Of a stretch of DNA of 64,000 nt, positions 9,201 to 16,726 are shown piece by piece. Origin of the DNA: an uncultured Alphaproteobacteria bacterium (GTDB lineage Bacteria; Pseudomonadota; Alphaproteobacteria; MPNO01; UBA2964); contig OX638326.1 of NCBI GenBank assembly GCA_951812775.1, positions 3,173,391-3,237,390 of the forward strand. The letters run 5' to 3'. Numbering within the stretch: the stretch's first letter is position 1; each line of letters begins with the position of its first letter. A program made the translations under genes and the position numbers. The notes beneath the pieces were generated by a model that saw only the letters and a list, made by a program, of their open reading frames with translations, was not told the origin of the DNA and made no database searches.

Positions 9201-10111
9201 TCAGGAACAGCTATATACTGAGGTGCATCAGTATAGCCTTTCACCTGGCAACTGAAACATTCTAGTTATCATAATTCCGGTGTGACTACAGGGTGCATCA
9301 GTATAGCCTTTCACCTGGCAACTGAAACGGATGAGACGATCACCCATGTAGGTGGAGGTAAGAGGTGCATCAGTATAGCCTTTCACCTGGCAACTGAAAC
9401 ATTAGTTCGGAATCTCATCAAGGCGATTATCACACGGTGCATCAGTATAGCCTTTCACCTGGCAACTGAAACAAATTCGCCCGGATAAATTCGGCCGTTC
9501 TCAGGCGGGTGCATCAGTATAGCCTTTCACCTGGCAACTGAAACCTTTGACCTTTAGTACTGAAGGGGTGGGTGTTAAGGTGCATCAGTATAGCCTTTCA
9601 CCTGGCAACTGAAACCAATACCATAACGAGCAGCAGACGTGGAAACACCAGGTGCATCAGTATAGCCTTTCACCTGGCAACTGAAACACTTAAGAGCAAT
9701 TTGATCAGACGTTTTCCAACTGGTGCATCAGTATAGCCTTTCACCTGGCAACTGAAACCATATGGGATGCCCACTTTTTCGTCTCCCTTTTGGTGCATCA
9801 GTATAGCCTTTCACCTGGCAACTGAAACGATGGGACTGGTGTTAAGGGCCTGTATTCAACTCGCATCAGTATAGCCTTTCACCTGGCAACTGAAACCCTG
9901 ATCGGTCGGATGTTTCGGGATCGGGGGATCAGGGTGCATCAGTATAGCCTTTCACCTGGCAACTGAAACTGGTGTTTACAAGAACTTTGACCCGCGCGCT
10001 AAAATCGCATCAGTATAGCCTTTCACCTGGCAACTGAAACATCACTTCAGAATCTCATCAAGGCGATTATCACAGGTGCATCAGTATAGCCTTTCACCTG
10101 GCAACTGAAAC
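6222..10111 (-). CRISPR. CRISPR array, 55 repeats of 37 bp, 54 spacers
   Basis: The repeat on the + strand begins GGTGCATCAGTATAGCC and ends GGCAACTGAAAC, 37 bp. The end matches the F. novicida type II-B repeat. By hand count there are 55 copies. Spacers are mostly 33-37 bp. crRNAs are read on the - strand (spacer followed by GTTTCAG), as the tracrRNA shows, so the leader-proximal end is expected at the right. Two repeats near that end (9860-9896 and 10004-10040) lack the first three bases of the consensus. Spacers 7606-8035 recur exactly at 8036-8465. Three groups of spacers are diverged versions of one protospacer in identical register. Short open frames seen inside the array are translations of the repeat, not genes. 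Confidence 0.99.
7606..8465. repeat. 430-bp tandem duplication of six spacer-repeat units
   Basis: Bases 7606-8035 and 8036-8465 each hold the same six spacers in the same order, from GCAATCAGCGGTC to AGATTTTCAATCC, each followed by a repeat. By eye the two blocks are identical. Homologous exchange between repeats is the simplest origin. Identity without drift suggests it is recent, or it could be an assembly artefact. Confidence 0.95.
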
Positions 10112-10120
10112 CCGTGACTC

Positions 10121-10228
10121 AAATTGAGGAATGGATTATCAATCAAATAGGTGATGGCTCTGACGAAAATTTCAAGTTCGGTCCGTACCGCAGCTTTATC
10201 AATTTGAACCAATTTGAACGAGGATGAA
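10121..10228 (+). pseudogene. Displaced internal fragment of cas9
   Basis: Matches cas9 bases 2151-2248 in the same orientation, with two substitutions (at 10125 and 10141) and a 10-bp tandem duplication of AATTTGAACC at the right end. The source codes for a stretch ending in FGPYRSFINLNEDE between the HNH and RuvC-III regions. It begins only 9 bp past the last CRISPR repeat, in the place where the leader should be. It has no start codon or long frame of its own. It may mark a recombination junction. Confidence 0.95.
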
Positions 10229-10331
10229 AAGGCACCAAAGCGCTTTTTCACAATCCTCACTCTCCGCCATTCGTTTTCTTGTCAACAAAAAAACTGCTTC
10301 CAATTCATTTTGTGAACACCCTGCCTCTGGA

Positions 10332-10379
10332 CCCTCACACCGAATCACGGCAAGGTGTCGGCGGTAAGTTAAATGAGGG
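10332..10379 (+). promoter_or_regulatory. Possible RBS-sequestering hairpin before the ABC operon
   Basis: CCCTCA (10332-10337) can pair with TGAGGG (10374-10379), which contains the likely Shine-Dalgarno of the next gene (start 10390). Inside, ACACC (10337-10341) can pair with GGTGT (10354-10358). The nested helices could hide the ribosome site. Found by eye only, with no match to a riboswitch class I know. Confidence 0.3.
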
Positions 10380-10389
10380 AGATGCCAAA

Positions 10390-11262
10390 ATGATGGTTCG
10401 TTCAGTGCTCGCCGCGGCGGGCGTGTTTGCGCTTATGCAGGCACCGGTTGCGACCCCGGTTATGGCTGCAGATTTTGTGTTCACGGCCATTCCGGATCAG
10501 GATGAAACCCAGCTGCGCAAGCGGTTCGGCAAGGTCGCTGAATATTTGTCTGGCACGCTTGGCCTCAAGGTCAAATACGTCCCCGTGAAGTCCTATGCGG
10601 CGGCGGTAACGGCGTTCCGTAATAATCAGGTACAGCTCGCCTGGTTTGGCGGGTTGTCCGGTGTTCGCGCCCGTGAGCTGGTAAAGGGCTCGAGAGCCAT
10701 TGCGCAGGGTAAAAAGGATCCGTTTTTTGAGACCTATTTCATCGCCCACAAAAGCACCGGGCTGAAATTCTCGAAATCCTTCCCCAAGAAAATCGCCGGG
10801 ATGACTTTTACGTTTGGCTCGAAAGGCTCGACGTCAGGCCGTTTGATGCCGGAATTCCATATTCGCTCGGCGTTCGGTAAAGTCCCGAACAAGGTCTTCA
10901 AAAAAGTGGGCTTCAGTGGCAACCATTCCCGGACTATTGCGCTTGTGCAATCGGGGGCCTATCAGGCTGGCGCTGTGAACTACAAGGTCTGGAACCGCGA
11001 CGTAAAAAGCGGCAAGGTTGATACCAGCAAAGTGACCCTGATCTGGAAAACCCCGCCTTATCCGGATTACCAATGGACCATGCGTGGCGACGTAAACAAG
11101 CAGTTCGGCAAGGGTTTTGGCAAAAAAATACAGGACGCATTGCTGTCGATGAACGATCCTGACCTGTTGAAATCGTTTCCGCGGGCGGGCTTTATTGCCG
11201 CCCGGAACACTGACTACGCACCGATCAAAGACACGGCAAAGAAACTCGGTCTGATTGATTAA
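10390..11262 (+). CDS. PhnD-like periplasmic binding protein, putative selenium-oxyanion transporter
   Basis: Periplasmic solute-binding component of a PhnD-type ABC importer. ATG 10390 is chosen over an earlier in-frame start at 10279 because GAGGGAG lies just upstream and a signal peptide follows (hydrophobic run ending TPVMAA, cleavage expected near residue 26). The mature part has the family pattern FTAIPDQDE, a VKYVPVKSY strand, a QLAWFGG motif and FGSKGSTSGRLMP, which would contact an oxyanion. The ATPase, permease and SelD genes follow at once. I recall a PhnD subfamily that is habitually linked to selD and annotated as a putative selenate-binding protein, so selenium uptake is a reasonable inference. 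A phosphonate or phosphite ligand is the alternative. Confidence 0.85.
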   Translation: MMVRSVLAAAGVFALMQAPVATPVMAADFVFTAIPDQDETQLRKRFGKVAEYLSGTLGLKVKYVPVKSYAAAVTAFRNNQVQLAWFGGLSGVRARELVKGSRAIAQGKKDPFFETYFIAHKSTGLKFSKSFPKKIAGMTFTFGSKGSTSGRLMPEFHIRSAFGKVPNKVFKKVGFSGNHSRTIALVQSGAYQAGAVNYKVWNRDVKSGKVDTSKVTLIWKTPPYPDYQWTMRGDVNKQFGKGFGKKIQDALLSMNDPDLLKSFPRAGFIAARNTDYAPIKDTAKKLGLID

Positions 11263-11280
11263 TCACCGCTATTTTTTTCA

Positions 11281-11946
11281 ATGTCTTTGCTGGAGATTCG
11301 CGAGGAAACCGTCGGCTATAGCGGCGCGACGGTCCTTCGCGATCTCAAGCTGACCATCGAAGCGGGCGACCGCATTGCGTTGGTCGGCGAGAGCGGATCG
11401 GGAAAAACAACCCTCCTGAATTTAATTCATACCCGTTTAGGGGATGCCGCCGCTCTCGTGCCCCAGGAACTCGGGTTGGTTCAGGCGCTCAGTGTCTTTC
11501 ACAATGTTTATATGGGGCGTCTGCACCAGCGTTCTGTCTGGAGAAATCTGCGCAATCTGTTCCTGCCGGCCAAGGTCGATGTCGCCCTTGTGCGTCCGGT
11601 TCTTGAAAGATTACGGCTGGAAAAAAAACTTTTCACCAGCGTCGGTGAACTCTCCGGCGGACAACAGCAAAGGACAGCTGTTGGGCGGGCTTTGTTTCAC
11701 CCCGGTGACATTCTCATCGCTGATGAGCCGGTCTCGGCGGTCGATGAACATCAAGCCCGCGAAATTTTGGCCGCCATCACGGCTGATAAGCCGACGGTTA
11801 TATTGGCAATGCATGACCGGGCATTGGCCATTAAATTCGCAGATCGGCTGGTTGGCATTCGAGATGGCGCGGTCGTCCTGGATGCGCCTGCTGCGGGGAT
11901 GAAGCCAAGCGATCTCGATGATCTCTATCGGAACGTGGAGCCATGA
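11281..11946 (+). CDS. ABC transporter ATP-binding protein (PhnC-like)
   Basis: Cytoplasmic ATPase that powers the importer encoded on either side. Visible motifs: Walker A GESGSGKTTLL (about residues 37-47), a Q-loop region LVPQELG, the signature LSGGQQQR (about 124), Walker B DILIADEP (about 143) and the switch His in LAMHDR. The product has 221 residues, somewhat shorter than classical PhnC. It starts 18 bp after the binding protein and its stop overlaps the permease start, so the three genes form one operon. Confidence 0.92.
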   Translation: MSLLEIREETVGYSGATVLRDLKLTIEAGDRIALVGESGSGKTTLLNLIHTRLGDAAALVPQELGLVQALSVFHNVYMGRLHQRSVWRNLRNLFLPAKVDVALVRPVLERLRLEKKLFTSVGELSGGQQQRTAVGRALFHPGDILIADEPVSAVDEHQAREILAAITADKPTVILAMHDRALAIKFADRLVGIRDGAVVLDAPAAGMKPSDLDDLYRNVEP

Positions 11947-13424
11947 TTGCGCGTCCCGAACCTTCGCCGTTAGCACGCACCACGATCACTTTTGTTGGCA
12001 TCGCGTTCGTTTGTTTTGTTTTCGCTGATGTCGCGATAACGACCGTCGATCCGTGGCAGGAATTCAGGCTGTTACTGATCGGTATCGTAACGCCTGACTT
12101 TTACGCCACGGACAGTGTCGCACTCTCAATAGGCTACACCCTGGCCTTTGCCTTTCTGGGCGTGGCGCTTTCGAACGTCTTGGGTCTCTTTCTGGCGCTA
12201 CTGTTTTTCAGCCGGATCGTTCGGACATTCTGCGCCATTATCCGTGCAGTGCATGAACTGTTCTGGGCGCTGATCTTCCTGCAGCTGTTCGGCCTGTCAC
12301 CCCTTACCGGTGTGCTCGCCATCGCCCTTCCCTATGCCGGCATTATTGCCAAGGTCTATGCCGAAATTCTCGAAGAAGCCGATCCGGCGCCTTTGAAGAC
12401 CATTCCGGGCGGCACCAGTCTTCTCTCCGCCTTTATCTTTGTTCGATTGCCGGATGCCTGGGCACATTTTCGATCCTATTCAATGTATCGGCTGGAATGC
12501 GGTATCCGGTCCAGTGCGGTCCTGGGATTCATCGGTCTGCCCACATTGGGGTTTCATTTGGAAACGGCGTTCAAGGAAGGCCGGTACTCCGAGGTCTCGG
12601 CTCTTCTGATCCTGTTCTATGTGGTTATTGCTTCCATGCGCACCTGGATGAAGCGTCCTCTCATACCGGTTTATTTAATCGGTGCGGCGGTGATTTTGCC
12701 GTGGGGCGTTTCCTTTTCCTTCGACAACATCGTTCGTTTCCTTACCGAAGATATTGTGCCGCATCCGTTGCGGAGCGGTGCCGGGTGGGACGCTCTTTGG
12801 GACTGGCTATATTTAATGGTATTCGAGCAGGCGGTGCCGGGCACTATCGCGACCGTGCAGCTCACCATGATCGCCCTGGTGGCTACCGGTTTCCTGACGA
12901 TTGTCCTGTTTCCGCTGATATCGCCGTTGTTGCTCGGAAAGGCGTCGCGTTTCTGCGGTCATATATTTCTCGTCGTTGCCCGCTCAACACCGGAATACAT
13001 TCTCGCCTTTATATTGTTGCAGCTCTGGGGACCGTCGATGCTGCCCGCGATCATCGCCTTGACCATTCATAACGGCGCGATCATTGGGCATCTGATAGGC
13101 CGCTATACGGAAACGGTTTCGTTACGTCAGGATGCCTCAAAAGGTCTCAATCGCTATGCCTATGAAGTCTTGCCGCGCGTTTATCGGCCCATGCTGGCGC
13201 TGCTATTTTACCGGTGGGAAGTCATCATGCGGGAGACGGCGATCCTCGGGATTCTGGGAATCGCTACGTTAGGGTTTTACGTCGATAGCGCTTTTGCCGA
13301 TTTGCGATTTGACCGGGCTATTCTGCTTATCGCGATTACGGCCTTGCTTAATATTTGCGTTGATGCCATTTCGCGTTCCGTGCGAAGCCGTTTGCGGTTG
13401 CAAACCAGTTTGAAGCAGCAGTGA
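11943..13424 (+). CDS. ABC transporter permease, two fused PhnE-like halves
   Basis: Integral membrane permease of the importer. At 493 residues it is about twice a PhnE. Two halves can be seen, each with several membrane spans and a coupling segment rich in Arg/Tyr before a helix: FRSYSMYRLECGIRSSAVLGFIG (split across residues about 178-200) in the first, and YRWEVIMRETAILGILG in the second. The halves were presumably joined by gene fusion, so one polypeptide could replace a PhnE dimer. It overlaps the ATPase gene by 4 bp and the selD fusion starts 4 bp downstream. Confidence 0.9.
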   Translation: MIARPEPSPLARTTITFVGIAFVCFVFADVAITTVDPWQEFRLLLIGIVTPDFYATDSVALSIGYTLAFAFLGVALSNVLGLFLALLFFSRIVRTFCAIIRAVHELFWALIFLQLFGLSPLTGVLAIALPYAGIIAKVYAEILEEADPAPLKTIPGGTSLLSAFIFVRLPDAWAHFRSYSMYRLECGIRSSAVLGFIGLPTLGFHLETAFKEGRYSEVSALLILFYVVIASMRTWMKRPLIPVYLIGAAVILPWGVSFSFDNIVRFLTEDIVPHPLRSGAGWDALWDWLYLMVFEQAVPGTIATVQLTMIALVATGFLTIVLFPLISPLLLGKASRFCGHIFLVVARSTPEYILAFILLQLWGPSMLPAIIALTIHNGAIIGHLIGRYTETVSLRQDASKGLNRYAYEVLPRVYRPMLALLFYRWEVIMRETAILGILGIATLGFYVDSAFADLRFDRAILLIAITALLNICVDAISRSVRSRLRLQTSLKQQ

Positions 13425-13428
13425 GACA

Positions 13429-15696
13429 ATGAACAAATCGGATACCCCCGTTGTAAAAGATTTAGTCCTGATCGGGGGCGGCCACAGCCATGTTGCGGTT
13501 CTTAAACGCTTTGGCATGAATCCTGTGCCGGGAATTCGCCTGACGCTGATCTGCCGTGATGCCCACACGCCTTATTCGGGAATGCTGCCGGGCTATGTCG
13601 CTGGTCATTACGATTATGATGAGGCGCATATTGATCTCGGCGCATTGGCCCGTTTTGCCGGGGCACGGTTTTACCACAGTACGGTTACCGGGCTTGACGT
13701 GAACCAGAAGCATGTCCTGTGTGATGACCGCCCGCCGGTGGTCTATGATCTGGTCTCTATCAATACAGGATCAACGCCGAATACCGCCTTCGTTCCCGGT
13801 GCAACCGAAACCGTCGTGCCGGTGAAACCGATAAACCTGTTTCTCGACAGGTGGGAAGCGCTCCGGGATCGCGCCCTCAATCATGATGGTGCGATGACAA
13901 TCGCTGTCGTGGGGGCGGGAGCAGGAGGCGTTGAAATTCTGCTCGCCATTCAGCATCGCTTGCGCCAGGTTTTGAAGGAAGCGGGCAAGCCCGACAACCA
14001 GATTTCCTATCATTTGTTCAGCGACTCGGCGGAGATTATGCCGACCCATAATACCCGGGTGCGGTCCTGTTTTGAAACAGCCCTGCGGGATCGCGATGTA
14101 ACGATACATGCTGATGATGCCGTGGTTCAGGTTTCTCCGGGAAAGTTGCAGACCGCCGCCGGAGAGGAAGTTGAGGCGGATGAAATTCTTTGGGTGACGG
14201 CTGCCGGCGCGCCTGATTGGCCCGCCGAAGCCGGTCTGGATGTTGATGGGAAGGGCTTTATCAAAGTCGGTGATACGCTTCAGTCGACATCTCACCCGGA
14301 CGTCTTTGCGGCCGGTGATATTGCGGCGGTCGTCAATCATCCGCGCCCGAAATCGGGTGTCTTTGCGGTGCGTCAAGGCAAGCCGCTGGAACGTAATTTA
14401 CGGCAGCTCCTGCTCGGCAAGGAACCGAGACCGTTCAGGCCACAGAAAAAATTCCTCAGCCTGGTGTCGACGGGCGATAAATATGCCGTTGCCTCGCGTG
14501 GCGGTTTTTCAATTCAGGGACCCAATGTCTGGCGCTGGAAGGACTGGATCGACCGACGCTTTATGGACAAATTCAATGCCCTGCCGGACATGGAAGAGGA
14601 CGAAAAAACCGACCTGCCGGACGGGCTGGCGAGCGCCGAGGTGGTCAAGGAGATCTCAGCCATTGCGATGCGCTGTGGCGGGTGCGGCGCCAAGGTTGGC
14701 GCCACGGTCTTGTCCCGCGCCCTCAATAGTCTGGAACCGGCGGACCGCGACGATGTGCTGATCGGGCTGCATGAACCCGATGACGCCGCCGTGGTCGAAG
14801 TGCCACCCGGCAAGGTAATGGTTCACACCGTTGATTATTTCCGATCCATGGTCGATGACCCCTATGTCTTTGGCAAGATCGCCGCCAATCACAGCCTCGG
14901 CGACATTTACGCGATGGGCGGCGAGCCGCAAACCGGGCTGGCTATCGCGACCATTCCGTTTGGCATCGAAGAAAAGGTCGAAGACACGCTGACCCAGATG
15001 ATGACCGGCGCGATGGAAATCCTCAACGATACCAACTGTTCACTGGTGGGGGGACACACCAGTGAAGGGCCGGAGCTCAGCCTCGGCTTCGCGGTCAATG
15101 GTCTCATCGATAAAGACAGGATTATGCGCAAGGGTGGCATGCGTCCCGGCGACAGGTTGATCGTTACCAAGCCCATTGGCACCGGCACCCTGTTTGCCGC
15201 CGATATGCGTCACAAGGCAAAGGGGCGCTGGATTGCCTCGGCGCTTGACCATATGGTGATGTCGAACTATCGCGGTGCCCAATGTCTTGTTGAATACGGA
15301 TCGCAGGCCGCGACGGATATCACCGGCTTTGGTCTGCTCGGTCATTTGGTCGAGATGGTAAGGGCATCGGAAGTGGATGTTGTGCTGGAGATGGCTGCGG
15401 TGCCGCTGATGGATGGCGCGATAGATACCGTAAAAGCGGGAATCGTCTCATCGCTGCAGCCGCAAAACGTGCGTCTCCGCCGCGCCGTCGCCAATCTGGA
15501 GGAAGCCGGTAAGGACCCGCGCTATCCGCTGATCTTTGACCCGCAGACCGCAGGCGGCCTGCTCGCCAGTGTCCCGGCAGACCGTGCCGGTGATTGTGTC
15601 GCCGCGCTGAAAGAATTGGGTTATGCCCGGACAATGATCGTGGGCGAGGTGCTTGAGCAATCTGATCGACTGGAACCCATTACGGTCAGGGTTTAG
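13429..15696 (+). CDS. selD: Flavoprotein-selenide,water dikinase fusion (SelD)
   Basis: Two-domain protein of 755 residues. Residues about 10-380 form an FAD/NAD(P)H-dependent disulfide-reductase-like domain: GGGHSHVAVL near the N-terminus, VVGAGAGGVE near residue 160 and VFAAGDIA near 300. Residues about 405-755 are selenophosphate synthetase, with active-site RCGGCGAKVG, the metal-binding DDAAVVE and NHSLGDIYAMGG, and C-terminal FDPQTAGG. The catalytic residue is Cys, not selenocysteine. SelD makes selenophosphate from selenide and ATP, and the flavin domain might supply or channel reduced selenium. The fusion is known in other bacteria. It is the last gene of the transporter operon, which ties transport to selenium. 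Confidence 0.93.
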   Translation: MNKSDTPVVKDLVLIGGGHSHVAVLKRFGMNPVPGIRLTLICRDAHTPYSGMLPGYVAGHYDYDEAHIDLGALARFAGARFYHSTVTGLDVNQKHVLCDDRPPVVYDLVSINTGSTPNTAFVPGATETVVPVKPINLFLDRWEALRDRALNHDGAMTIAVVGAGAGGVEILLAIQHRLRQVLKEAGKPDNQISYHLFSDSAEIMPTHNTRVRSCFETALRDRDVTIHADDAVVQVSPGKLQTAAGEEVEADEILWVTAAGAPDWPAEAGLDVDGKGFIKVGDTLQSTSHPDVFAAGDIAAVVNHPRPKSGVFAVRQGKPLERNLRQLLLGKEPRPFRPQKKFLSLVSTGDKYAVASRGGFSIQGPNVWRWKDWIDRRFMDKFNALPDMEEDEKTDLPDGLASAEVVKEISAIAMRCGGCGAKVGATVLSRALNSLEPADRDDVLIGLHEPDDAAVVEVPPGKVMVHTVDYFRSMVDDPYVFGKIAANHSLGDIYAMGGEPQTGLAIATIPFGIEEKVEDTLTQMMTGAMEILNDTNCSLVGGHTSEGPELSLGFAVNGLIDKDRIMRKGGMRPGDRLIVTKPIGTGTLFAADMRHKAKGRWIASALDHMVMSNYRGAQCLVEYGSQAATDITGFGLLGHLVEMVRASEVDVVLEMAAVPLMDGAIDTVKAGIVSSLQPQNVRLRRAVANLEEAGKDPRYPLIFDPQTAGGLLASVPADRAGDCVAALKELGYARTMIVGEVLEQSDRLEPITVRV

Positions 15697-15778
15697 CGAG
15701 GCTTGAACCGCCGGTTCTGCTCAACAACTTTGTATTGCCCGAACAGCATAGCTGACCGCGCTAATTCGAGTATGTAAT

Positions 15779-16678
15779 ATGAGTGAGATTACAAAATTTA
15801 TAACTGCCCGTTATGGTAAACTGGAAGATGCGGAGCACCGACAACGGGTCATCGGATATTTAGAGGGTCTTTGGTGTAAGTACGTCGATCTCGCTGACCC
15901 AAATTTTATTTCCGAATTTACCAGTGGTAACGAAGATCGATTCCTGGAAAGATTCTGGGAAATGTACCTTGCAAACCGCCTTCTTCAATCTGGGTTAGAA
16001 ATTGAATCCGCGCCAGCCGGGCCCGATTTCAAAATAACCAGTAGTAGTGGAGTTACTTGGGTTGAGGCAGTAGCTGTGGGAAAAGGGACCGAAAAAAACC
16101 AATTGCCATCAGAGTATATGGAACCTGATCGCAACGAAGATGGCGTGGCGTCCTTTACCGTTCCTCATGAAGAAATACTGCTTAGATGGACGACCGCTAT
16201 AGATGCCAAAGCGAAGAAATTTATATGTTATCGCAAAGCCGGAATCATTGGTGACGAAGATAAATGCGTAATCGCTGTCAATTCTTGTAAACTTGGGCAT
16301 AGTGGGCTTTATGGAGTTTCACAATTTCCAGCCGCATTAGAGGCTGTGTATTCTTTTGGGTCGCTACAACTTGTTATCGATAAGGATACTATGGAAATTA
16401 CGGAGACCACTCTTGCTTTTCGCGATTTTGTTGTAAACCCAAATGACAGCCACGTACCAACCGATTTATTTTTGCAAAAAGATAATTCGGAAATTAGTGG
16501 GATATTGGCTGCAAGTATAAACGTTGATCAGGCGTTTAGTGGTTCTGGATGGGGCTTGATTTATGTTCACAATATCAATGCGAAGAACTCCGTTCCATTT
16601 GGGTTTTTCGACGAAACCCAAGAATTTTGGTTAGAAGAAAGTGAAGACGGGTTCTTAAAAGTGAAGACGGGTTCTTAA
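15779..16678 (+). CDS. Hypothetical protein of 299 residues, likely acquired
   Basis: I do not recognise this protein. It is soluble, with no signal peptide or membrane span, and has acidic patches and several aromatic segments (RFWEMYLANRLL, WGLIYVHN). The segment LANRLLQSG followed by GPDFKI and WVEAVAVGKG recalls nuclease-like folds of defence and mobile-element proteins, but this is only an impression. Its base composition looks more AT-rich than its neighbours, and it lies between selD and the convergent senB-like gene, which are normally associated. Its last 40 bases are a 20-bp tandem repeat (AGTGAAGACGGGTTCTTAAA-like, 16638-16677) that changes the reading frame of the second copy and sets the stop codon. 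Confidence 0.7.
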   Translation: MSEITKFITARYGKLEDAEHRQRVIGYLEGLWCKYVDLADPNFISEFTSGNEDRFLERFWEMYLANRLLQSGLEIESAPAGPDFKITSSSGVTWVEAVAVGKGTEKNQLPSEYMEPDRNEDGVASFTVPHEEILLRWTTAIDAKAKKFICYRKAGIIGDEDKCVIAVNSCKLGHSGLYGVSQFPAALEAVYSFGSLQLVIDKDTMEITETTLAFRDFVVNPNDSHVPTDLFLQKDNSEISGILAASINVDQAFSGSGWGLIYVHNINAKNSVPFGFFDETQEFWLEESEDGFLKVKTGS

Positions 16679-16726
16679 TAAGGGATAGTTATGATCAGTC
16701 AGTGCCGAGCCAGTTGGTTGCAGGTT

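Noticed and set aside
7092-9488. Other 60-70-residue frames inside the array
   Set aside because: Same cause: each contains the repeat-derived peptide (SIAFHLATET or FSCQVKGYTDA).
6222-10111. Array transcribed from the + strand with a left leader
   Set aside because: The anti-repeat and tracrRNA tail are on the - strand, and known type II-B crRNAs start the repeat with GTTTCAG, which is also the - strand here.
14650-14720. Selenocysteine in SelD
   Set aside because: The active site reads CGGCGAK with TGC/TGT codons; no in-frame TGA is present.
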